Shown here in pieces: positions 54,658 to 64,000 of a stretch of 64,000 nucleotides of DNA. Each line of letters opens with the position of its first letter. Position 1 is the first letter of the stretch. The notes beneath the pieces are model-generated. The model was not told the DNA's origin. It saw only the letters and a program-made list of their open reading frames with translations, and did not search any database. Source of the DNA: Abelmoschus esculentus. Its lineage: Eukaryota; Streptophyta; Magnoliopsida; Malvales; Malvaceae. Location: positions 10,211,001-10,275,000 of the forward strand of contig JAUCBN010000012.1 of assembly GCA_035048815.1 (NCBI GenBank). The letters run 5' to 3'. Made by a program: the position numbers and the translations under genes.

Positions 54658-56755
54658 CTTGTCTTAGGTCACCGTCGATGTTATGCTAAACGAAGAGAGT
54701 CTTATGAATTTATTTATCGATTATATAAATTATTGCATTAAAAATGCATATGAAACTCTCTTAAGGTACTATGAATTTTATTTTATTTGTTTGTGTTGCA
54801 AAAAGAGTTTTAATTTATTTAAACTATTTATTACATCGACTTTCGGAATGAGAGAAAGGAAGTTTGTGTGAGCCTCTGTGAAGGATAATTTCAACAGGTA
54901 GTTTTTTCAATTATTTAAAATTTTCAAGTTTGTAAGAGTAATATGTAATGATTTTTTTTATTTAACAAATTAATCTTTTGAATGTCATATATAATTGTTG
55001 ATAGAAAAAATAGTTGTTGCCTGCTTCCATGATCTATAATATCAAGAGAATATGCAATATTTTTAACAGTAAAATAAAAACTTACTCAACCATTTTACAA
55101 GACAAGATGAGATGTATTATAAAGTACCTATTTTTAGAAATCAATTTATTTTTTAAAAATTTTTAAGTTTTACTTACGAATGTTAATAAACTATTTTTTA
55201 GTCATTAATTTTTACAAAGAATATTTTTATAAACTTTATTTTAAAAAACTACTAACCATTTTACTAATATTAATAAACTATTTTTTAGTCACTAGTTTAC
55301 AAAATTATTTTGCTAAACTAAAAATTAATTTACAAAAATAATATTAGTCACTAAGTTCAAAATACATGCACAAAAATAAACTAAATAGAAATTTAAGAAA
55401 ATTATGATAAATTTAGTATTTTACTATAAGCATTTAAACAAAATTAACTAATCACTAATTTTTATAAAATATTCATATAATTAGTAACAATATCTTTTAT
55501 AAATTAATTATTTGGCTAAAATATAAGAATAAGATGAAAACTAACCACTAAATCATCCACTATTTTTTAATTTTTACTCTAATACTTAGATTACATCACT
55601 AAATAAACTTGAAATAAAAAGAAAACTAATATTTAGTCTAATAAAACATTATAACAATAAATATTAATTACAATTTTTTAAATAAAAAAATACTTACACA
55701 ATGTTAAACAGTGCACATCTTAATCATATATTGTTTGAAGAAGCGTTGCTTGTAAATCGTCTTTGAACAAAAAATATTTTTATTTATTTATTATTTAAAA
55801 ACGGATTATAAACAAATGTTAAAACTTAACATTTGATTACACGTGTGATATTTGATACTTTCAACATAAGTACTTAAAAATTACGAAAAAATAACTTTAA
55901 AATAAGTGATATCGATCGTCAAAACGTGATCAAAATCTCTTTAAACTATAATAGTAAAAACAATATTAGCTTAAAAAAGCTGAGTAATATAAGACTATCA
56001 AGAGATGTTAAAAGACACAATCAGATATATGTCAAGCATAACATAATCAATATATTTCGGACAACAATAGAATCGAATACTGATCCAATATTCTAATAAA
56101 GCATTACATCGAAAAGTAATATAGTTTTTCACTATTCGTCCACATAAGTATTAGATGATAAATATATAGCTCAAACATTTAGAAAAGATATAAATTTTAA
56201 AATTTGAATCAGAGAGTTTAACGTGTCTCATTAGGCATAAACTAAGAACATACCGAAAGTTTAAAACTTTAGTAAATTTAATTCAATAGGGTAAATTTTG
56301 GAAGAAGAAAATAATTTTTAATTTAATCACCTAGTTACACTTTATTTGTATGATAATATATAATACTCCAGAGTTATTTTCAAAAAGACTTACCCTAAAT
56401 CCATTAGACGTAAAAGCTTATAGAAAGACTTATCCTAAGCTCATTAGGCGTAGGAGTTTACCTAAGGGGATGACTTAAGTTCAGATAAACTTATAAGCGC
56501 TGACTTACAGATCTTCAATCATATCCCAAATAATATACCCTCGAATAGAACTAATTTTATCCACCAATCAGTAATATCAGTAATATACATTTTATACCAG
56601 AGAACAAAAGCTATGAATTGTGTTTAAGTTTAGATAAATGAATCTTACTTAAATTGGAGCAAATTGTCTGAGTTTAAAACAGAAAAAATATTTATGAACA
56701 CATAAAACATACTAAATCTAGACTTTGTATTTACTGAAAAATGAGAAATGTTATA
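54658..56755. other. AT-rich intergenic stretch
   Basis: No gene supported. The 62-aa frame at 54683-54871 has no recognisable domain. A 40-bp near-duplicate (AGACTTA.CCTAA.C.CATTAG) lies at 56386-56465. Confidence 0.4.
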
Positions 56756-56868
56756 TTCTAGAGGTCACGGGTTTAAACAACAACGATGCTAACAGAGTGA
56801 TTGAGCGATCAATGTCAGATGATAGAGATTACTAAAACAAATACTACTATAATCACAATTAATTTATT
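56756..56868 (+). repeat. SINE-like copy (second family member)
   Basis: GAGGTCACGGGTTTAAACAA, then ACGATGCTAACAGAGTGATT and 'gatactactataatcac'-like sequence match the minus strand of 28130-28282. The A-box part is missing. Confidence 0.5.
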
Positions 56869-57886
56869 AAAAGAAATAAAAATGTTAGACTTTTGACCAT
56901 TTTGAGTTCATTTCGAAATCTAGACTCCTAGTAAAAAGGGTTTGGTACTAGCGCTCAAACCAGACGATCAAAAATTGGTACATTAAGATCATTGAGAATC
57001 TAAATATTCGAAATTATTTTAATTATTTTGGTCAACTAGAACATTACGAATATTCAGATCATCAAGATAAATTAGTACTTTAATCCATCAAGAATTCTTT
57101 TCAATTAAACGAAACTCATCGTTATAATATTTACCAATTAACCGAATACATCTTACAAAAATTCTTTTGTTAAAATTCAAGGTGATGTATATTTGATTTA
57201 ATATTTGAATATTTGATTTAAATATTTAAATATTTGATTTTAAATATTCTACTTAATATTTATTATTTAATATTTTAATAATTAAATTGAATATTTGAAT
57301 ATTTAAATAGACTATTAAATTAAATATTCAAATATTTAATTGAATACAAAATTAAATATATTAAATATTTAATTTAATATTTAATTTAAAATATTAAATA
57401 TTCAATTCTTCTTTTAATTATTTTTATTCTTTTATTCTCTGACATTTACTTTATTATAAGATATAAATTCAATAATGCAATTTACATCACTAAAATTGAC
57501 TTATATAATGATAAAGGTGTGAATTTTTCTCTTAAGATTGTTTGATCAAATCTCTGACAAAACATTCTTTACTTATGTTTAATTTTTTTTATCGAATGAT
57601 AACACGTATCGTCAATTAATTAAAAATTATATTAAATAAAATAAATTTAATTAAATAATTAAATAATTACACCCAATAATTAAGTGCGACCTAATTTTTA
57701 CACCTGGCGCCTACGTACTATAAATAGGTTTGGGTAGTAAATACCCTAAACAGGGTTCATTGGGTAGTAAATGCTGGTTAGGGGCTATTCGCCTCTTGAC
57801 ATTATGACATTTAAATAATTACAAATTTGTAAAAGGATTTAATTAATAATAACGATAATAAAATTTCAGAAGGGATAAAGAATACC
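56869..57886. other. AT-rich intergenic stretch
   Basis: No gene supported. 57190-57410 is almost pure A/T with many AATATT and TTTAAATA palindromes. Confidence 0.4.
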
Positions 57887-57895
57887 CTTTAGTTG

Positions 57896-58096
57896 GAGAA
57901 ATTATATCATGGGTCAGTCCCACCACGTCATCCATGAGACCAACCAATAAAAACTGTCCACCTCATTATTTTTTTATTTTCTAAGTGAAGATTCACTTGG
58001 GAAAAAATTATGACATGAAAAAATTGATGAAGTGGACAGTTTTTATTGGTTGGTCCCATGGACAGGTGGTAAGACTGACCCATGATATAATTTTTC
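57896..58096. mobile_element. Mutator-like MITE (copy 3), intact ends
   Basis: A 201-bp insert with a perfect 9-bp target duplication CTTTAGTTG (57887-57895 and 58097-58105). Terminal inverted repeats: GAGAAATTATATCATGGGTC left, GAAAAATTATATCATGGGTC right (reverse complement). Inner arms also pair (GACCAACCAATAAAAACTGT on one side and its complement on the other), so the element folds almost completely. Confidence 0.85.
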
Positions 58097-58105
58097 CTTT
58101 AGTTG

Positions 58106-59660
58106 AGGAATTTTTTTTTATTAAGTGTGCAATTACTTTTTAATAACGGTACTAAAATTTTAAATTTAATTATAAATATAATATTTTGATTCAAATATTA
58201 TATTTAAATTTTAAATCTAAATTTAAATTATAAAATTTTTAATTGAATTTAATTCAATAAATTATTTTTAAAACATTGCTGGATAAATTACTATTTATAT
58301 ATTTTTCAATAATTTTTACCGATATTTAGAGTTTAATCTAAATATTTGATGATTTATTTTCTAATAAGATTAAATTAATATAATATAATAATTTTCGGGA
58401 CTACAATTATTATTAAACTATGCTATGTCATAATTTTCATTAAATATTTATTGGATTGTGATCAAAATGATAATGAAATAAAATATTAGTGAAGGTTATT
58501 ACTAAAAATATATTTGTCCTTTGGGTACAACACAAAAAATAGTGATAGTTGGGTGATCACCTGTGTAATTTTTTCTATAAAAATAATTTAATTAAAATTT
58601 TATTTTAAATAATTATTGATTATATATTGAGTCTTTAAGATATTAAATCTTCATTAATTAGTTTTAATGGTGCTCAGTGATGTTCATTGTTAGTGATGTT
58701 AAACGATGTTCAGCGTTAGTGGTGTTTAGCGATGTTCGGCGTATATGATAGGCTCATCCATAGCAATACTCTTACACATTTTTAAGAAACTTGATATATA
58801 TATATATATCGAAATCCTTATAGTTTTTAAGAACTTAGGTATATATCGTTTTTCTTATAAATGTTGTAAGAACTTTTATATATGCCAAAAAATGTGTACT
58901 AAAATTCTTATAACTTTTGTAAAAAAAATGGAAGAGCCGTTTTTTAAGTTCTTCGTTTGCTGGAACTTCCTAATTGTGATTTAGAATTTTAATGTGCCAA
59001 AAAAAAACTCTTATTAGAAAGAATTTATTGTCCTTAATCTTGCCTTTTTTCGGGTCCCACTTTATAAAAATATTTTAAATTAAATTCTAAATTATAATCT
59101 TAATTTCAATATCATAATTAAAATCTAAATCCTACACCCTGAAAATATACTCTACCCCTAATTTTCTAAACCCTAACTATAACCCTTAATTTTAAACCCT
59201 AAACTTAAACCTAAACCTATTATTTTAAAGTGAGAATATCAATAGAGACACAAGAAAAGAGGACACCCAAAAATTATAGTATTATGAATTTGACTTACTA
59301 TATTAATTATGGTTATATTTAATAAAATTAATTGTTTTATCGTTATTTTTCATATTATCAATTTAGTAATATAATATTTTTCTTCAAACATATTAATAAA
59401 GATTTATTGGTTAAAAAAAGATAGAAAAAATAACGAAATAAGTGGTTATAATTAATTAAAACTATGATTGATATGATAAGCTATATAATTTGTTTCTTAT
59501 TTTGAGATGATTTCTTTTGAACGATTTATATATACAATAACTTTTATTGAAAAATTAAAATTGTTAAACAAATTTTATTTTGTGATAATTATACAAATGA
59601 TCATTGAACTATTTGACGATATTTATTGATGACCGAACTAAATAATTATCAATTAGATCA
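58106..59660. other. AT-rich intergenic stretch
   Basis: No gene supported. Short repeats of a GTGATGTTCAGCGTTAGTG-like unit occur at 58665-58745. Degenerate 'aaaccctaa' words occur at 59130-59220. The 79-aa frame at 58745-58984 has no domain. Confidence 0.4.
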
Positions 59661-59671
59661 TTAAACTTATT

Positions 59672-60237
59672 AAATTAAATAAGTAAAACATACCGAACTT
59701 TTCACTATGTGATAGATTTAGTTACCAATATCTTGTTAAAATCTTTTTTGGGAATTGTCAATAAGAACCACGGTATTTGAGTCACTTTATCGCTACAAAA
59801 ACACCAAACAACCCAAGATTTTTAATGAATTAAAAATCAAATCAAAGATCAAGAGAGAAAAATAACCGATAATTAAAATATAGTTGAGGAATATGAACTT
59901 TGATTTATGCTAGTAACAAATTCTTTTCAATAACTCTTTCAAGATTCGAACGACAAACGCCTTCGTTGATTAGAGTCTCGTGCTGAGAACGTGTTATAAA
60001 TAAAATAATGAAAAAATAAAACAAGAATAAAGAACAAAAATGAAAGAACAAAAAGAAGATATAAAGAGAGATGTTTGTATTATTCTCAATATCGACTTCT
60101 ATACAATGCCTTCACAAACTCATCTATTTATAGGCATAAGCAGTACATAATGTATTAAACTCTAATTAATGAAGATAATATTTCTAATGATAGAGTTCTT
60201 ATTATGATAGACATCCATATAGATAATATTCGTAACA
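59672..60237 (-). mobile_element. Copia-like LTR with primer site and leader (copy 1)
   Basis: The minus-strand LTR 60237-59992 (246 bp) starts TGTTACGAATATTATC and ends TATAACA. It is followed by CGTTCTCAGCACGAGACTCT, close to the CGTTATCAGCACGAG primer region of many plant copia elements, then a leader down to about 59672. A TATA-type CCTATAAATAGATGAG is in the LTR. No coding sequence follows. Confidence 0.65.
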
Positions 60238-61631
60238 TAAATTTATTTTTTAAATTAAATATTTTAAATCAAATTACTTTATTTAATTTAGTAGTTTACG
60301 TGATTTTACATTTTTTAAGTGATTTATGTTTGATTATTTTTAATTATTTTTATTTTTTTTAATGTTTACAATATTATAAAATATGTATGTAAATGGTGCA
60401 TTTTGTATCACCAAGAACATGTTGATGCAGTGGTAAATTGTGTGTATAACACCCATTAGTTCTAAGTTTAATTCTAAATTTTTCCCTCTTGATTGGAGGA
60501 AAATATTAATCATTTCATTAGATAATTAATTTTATTTAATTAAATTAAAATTGGAACTGAATTGATTAATAGGTAAATAATAAAAATTAAATATATAATT
60601 TTATAAATTTGCGTTAATTGTCACGTTATACCTTTGTTAAAATATTAATCATTTCATTAGAATTTATAAAGGAAATAAATGGCGAATTATTCCCTTCAAG
60701 GGTTATGAGAAAAATTATCAATATCCAATTGAGTTGGATCAATAACGTCATTATTTTCGCCAGAAAGAAAATCTGTTTATATTTTCTTTAATTTATCATT
60801 CATGATTATGGATAAGGTCCATAATACTTTGGCGTTTGGCAAGTACGAGATCAATGGTTTGTACCATCGTATTGATAACATAAAGATTTTGATATGATCT
60901 CTATCATTCTTGTCATCTTTATAATTTCACTTCTTGTGGATATAAGCATTCTCAAAATAATCATCTTATCCATGTCTATTTTATGATCTCAATCATGACC
61001 ACAATTACTAATGTGACATTTATTCTTTTCGCTATAAAATCTCATATTCACTACAGAGAATGAAGCGAAGACTGATAGGTATTTAAAACCCTTGTATGTA
61101 TTGTGTCTGTAAGACAACATTAATGTGTAAAAAGTGAAGTATGTTTTTCTAACATATCCTCATCAGTGATACTCTTGCACATAATTGAGTTTTATTCACT
61201 AACCATATAGTGAATTAACACGTTTACATTCACTTCAAGGAATGAAATAAATTCAATAACCGCATGAAATAAACATCATGCTTGCATTCACTTTAGGGAA
61301 TGCCATAAATCAAATAATCGCATGGAATAATCATCATGCTTGCATTCACTTCAGGGAATGCCTCCCATAAAATTCTTTGATCAAGACAATTTTCGTAACT
61401 TGAACTTGGGAGAAATTTATAGTCGAGTTCTTTTTTTCGACATAAAATAATATTGCTTTCAAGCAAATATAAACTTTATGATATTCATACTATTAAATAG
61501 TAATTGATCAACCAATATATATACAATAAGGAACAAAAATTTAATCCTTATACGCGGCGTTGTTAAAACATAAACTTTTATCATCATAATAAAATAAACA
61601 AATATTGGTTATAATAAAGACAAAAATCTCA
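60238..61631 (-). other. Internal region between two copia-like LTRs
   Basis: About 1.4 kb, beyond the leader of copy 2 and before the LTR of copy 1. No gag or pol motif could be found. At 61210-61365, two to three copies of a 58-bp unit around TGCATTCACTT.AGGGAATGCC occur. It appears non-coding or heavily decayed. Confidence 0.5.
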
Positions 61632-62202
61632 AATTAAATAAGTAAAACATACCGAACTTTTCACTATATGGTAGATTTAGTTACCAATATCTTGTTAAAA
61701 TATTTTTTCGGGAATTGTCAATAAGAACCACGATATTTGAGCCACTTTATCGCTACACAAATACCAAACGACCAAGGATTTTTAATAAGTTAAAAATCAA
61801 ATCAAAGATCAAGAGAGAAAAATAACCAATAATTAAAATATAATTGAGGGAGAAGAACTTATCTTTGATTTATGCTAGTAACAAATTCTTTTTAATAACT
61901 CCTTCAAGATTCGAACGAAAAATGCCTCTGTTGGTTAGAATCTCGTGCTGATAACGTGCTATAAATAAAATAATAAAGAAATAAAACAAGAATAAAGAAC
62001 AAGAATAAAAGAACAAAGAGAAGATATAAAAAGAGATATTTGTATTATTCTCAATATTGACTTGTATACAATGTATTCACAAACTCATCTATTTATAGGC
62101 ATAAGCAGTACATAATGTATTAAACTCTAATTAATGAAGATAATATTTCTAATGATAGAGTTTTTATTATGATAGACATCCATATAGATAATATTCATAA
62201 CA
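61632..62202 (-). mobile_element. Copia-like LTR with primer site and leader (copy 2)
   Basis: The minus-strand LTR 62202-61957 is 246 bp like copy 1, followed by GTTATCAGCACGAGATTCTA and a leader nearly identical to that of copy 1. Same orientation as copy 1, so the two LTRs bracket 1.7 kb (60238-61956). Confidence 0.65.
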
Positions 62203-63104
62203 CATTTTTATTTTTCTTGTTTTTCTCATCTCAATTCCTCGTAACTTCACTTCTTTCTTATGTATTTTCTCACAACTTATTTGAATTTTTTATTTATAAT
62301 TTTTGATTCGATATCTAAGAAGTTAATAACTCATTTATTCAAAAATATTATTTATGAGATTCACTGTGTAAATTATTTTATGTAAGTTATTATTGTTTAA
62401 TAATTTTTTTTAATATTTTTCATCTGTTAATTATTGAGTATAGTAAAAGATAATGTATAAATAAATTAATTTGTTTTTATACCTTTTATATTTAATTTTT
62501 AATACTTATTATAAGGACCCTATTTTTAAATTTGTTTATTAGTCATTAAAATCTTAAAAACGATATTATTCTATTAAGGAATTTTATCTTTGAACAATAT
62601 TTTTTAACATTACAATCGCATATTATCGAATTTATAAAAATTAATGAAACAAATAATTATAGGGTGTCACATATAAGTAAACAAAGACCGAATAGAACGG
62701 TAAACTTTTTGCATATTCAACTTTAACACCGACACTAAGTGCATTAAATGTTATAGTTTCTATTGATATTCTATGATTATTTTTAAATTATAATAATTTT
62801 GGAAAAATAATTAAATAATATCTTAGTTATTAACATGTTATATTTTAATATTTTAATTAATTTTTGATAAAATAATATTAAATATTATTTTTTTTTAAAA
62901 AAATAGTACTTTATCGGTTTAAAATTAATGGAAAAATTGATGTATTATTATTATTATTATTATATTGTTTCCATGTAATTTTCTAACTCTCGGTGATTAG
63001 AACCAAACAAACAAAGATTTAAATTAATAAAAAGTACTTGAGGAAAATTTATTCTATAAACTTTTTTATCATATATGTGGTTTCGTCACTAAAATTCAGT
63101 CATT
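62203..63104. other. AT-rich intergenic stretch
   Basis: No gene supported. It holds an ATT microsatellite at about 62945-62965. Confidence 0.4.
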
Positions 63105-64000
63105 TGTTATGAATATCTTTTTTTATGGTGGATATCCATATATTAAATAATACTTTAATTTACTTCATTATTAGAGTTTAATTCCAATTGAAATTAGGAC
63201 TTTCATCTACTTTATTTTTAGAGTTTAATTCCCATTGAAATTAGGACTTTCATTTTATGACTATAAATATAGACTTTTGGAGAAAATATTTTATAACCCT
63301 ACTTTCAGAATATAATACAAATCTTTCTTTTTGTCTTTCATTTTTGTTCAACAACTTATTTCTTGTTCTTTACTTTATTCAAAACACGTTATCAGCACGA
63401 GACTCTAACCAACGGAGGTGCTTGTCATTTGAATCTTAAAGAAGTTATTGAAAAGAATTTATTACTAGCATGAATCAAAAATAAGTTTTTCTCCCTCTAT
63501 TGTATTTTAATTATTGATTATTTTTCTCTCTTAATCTTTAACTTGATTTTTAATTTTTAAAAAATCATTGATTATTTGGTGTTTCTGTAGCGATAAAGTG
63601 GCTCAATTACCACGGTTCTTGTCAACAATTCCCGAAAAAGATTTTAACAAGATATTGACAACTAAATCTACAATATCTTCAACTTAGCTTAGAAAGTCCG
63701 ATATATTTTACTTATTTATCTTGATATGGTGGATAATTATTTATTCTTAAATTAAGGGATGATTGTTAAAAGCGTGAAATTATCATGTATCTAAAATACA
63801 ATGACATATACCAGTAGTGTTTTTCTTCTATTTAATTTGAGATTTTTTCTCTTTAGTTATGACAAATATTTATTTATTTTGAAGATGAAAGTTTGTGTTT
63901 TTAATTATGATTTAATTATTACATGAGATTGGAACAAATTTTGAACCTTTGATTAATTAATATGTTCTTTCACTACAGAAAAATGAGTTTTTTGCGGCGT
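63105..64000 (+). mobile_element. Copia-like LTR and internal start (copy 3), opposite orientation, cut by window end
   Basis: The plus-strand LTR 63105-63386 (282 bp) starts TGTTATGAATATC, has TATA-type GACTATAAATATAGAC, and ends AAAACA before CGTTATCAGCACGAGACTCT. The leader matches the reverse complement of copies 1 and 2. After an extra stretch of about 100 bp (63725-63830) it stays collinear with copy 2's internal sequence ('atttaatttgagattttt') to about 63900. Confidence 0.65.

Noticed and set aside
60405..60480. Second SINE-like head (TGCAGTGGTAA and AAGTTTAATTC)
   Set aside because: The boxes are too degenerate, and the segment lies inside the copia-like internal region with no sister copy in the window.

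Overview
This window is AT-rich nuclear DNA from a flowering plant, most likely a eudicot. The evidence is an intron-split VPS24/CHMP3 gene almost collinear with the Arabidopsis protein, a fragment of a DREB2-type AP2/ERF gene, an intron-containing tRNA-Tyr, and plant lineages of Ty3/gypsy, Ty1/copia-like, mariner-like, hAT-like and Mutator-like elements. Some element families look like those of Malvaceae (cotton relatives), but that is only an impression. I found no prokaryotic feature and no novel defence or metabolic system. What is remarkable here is genome architecture.

Layout. 1-4740: decayed minus-strand gypsy chromovirus, cut by the window edge. 4741-8780: AT-rich, with two Mutator-like MITEs side by side (6296-6788). 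8795-12410: the gene island. A DREB2-like gene with TATA box, G-box and DRE core is cut off just before its AP2 domain (9442-9630), and runs tail to tail into a complete six-exon VPS24 gene (9669-12279, minus). 12970-13560: hAT-like MITE. 14297-14387: tRNA-Tyr(GUA). 15580-17150: a repeat unit with a tRNA-Ala relic and a small degron-like ORF, present again at 32290-33600 and in pieces at 31400 and 33700. 17621-27214: a hAT-like shell split by a non-autonomous gag-only Tat/Ogre-like gypsy element (18213-26609) with tandem arrays in its 3' part. 28130-31010: SINE-like copy, 780-bp foldback element, mariner-like transposase pseudogene and a cystathionine beta-lyase fragment.

35973-54657: a retrotransposon pile. 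Two chromovirus pieces lie head to head. The 3' LTR of the right-hand one is split by an outer non-autonomous LTR element (39221-54211, target duplication ATTTA). That is split by a Tekay/Del-like chromovirus (40927-52680, TGATG). That in turn is split in its integrase by a 3.2-kb solo LTR (43909-47145, ATACC). 54658-64000: AT-rich sequence with a second SINE-like copy, a third Mutator-like MITE with a perfect 9-bp target duplication, and three related copia-like LTRs, two of which bracket a 1.7-kb internal region.

The only host loci that look functional are VPS24, tRNA-Tyr and possibly the 90-aa ORF at 32778-33050. Every transposon coding region carries stops, frameshifts or deletions.
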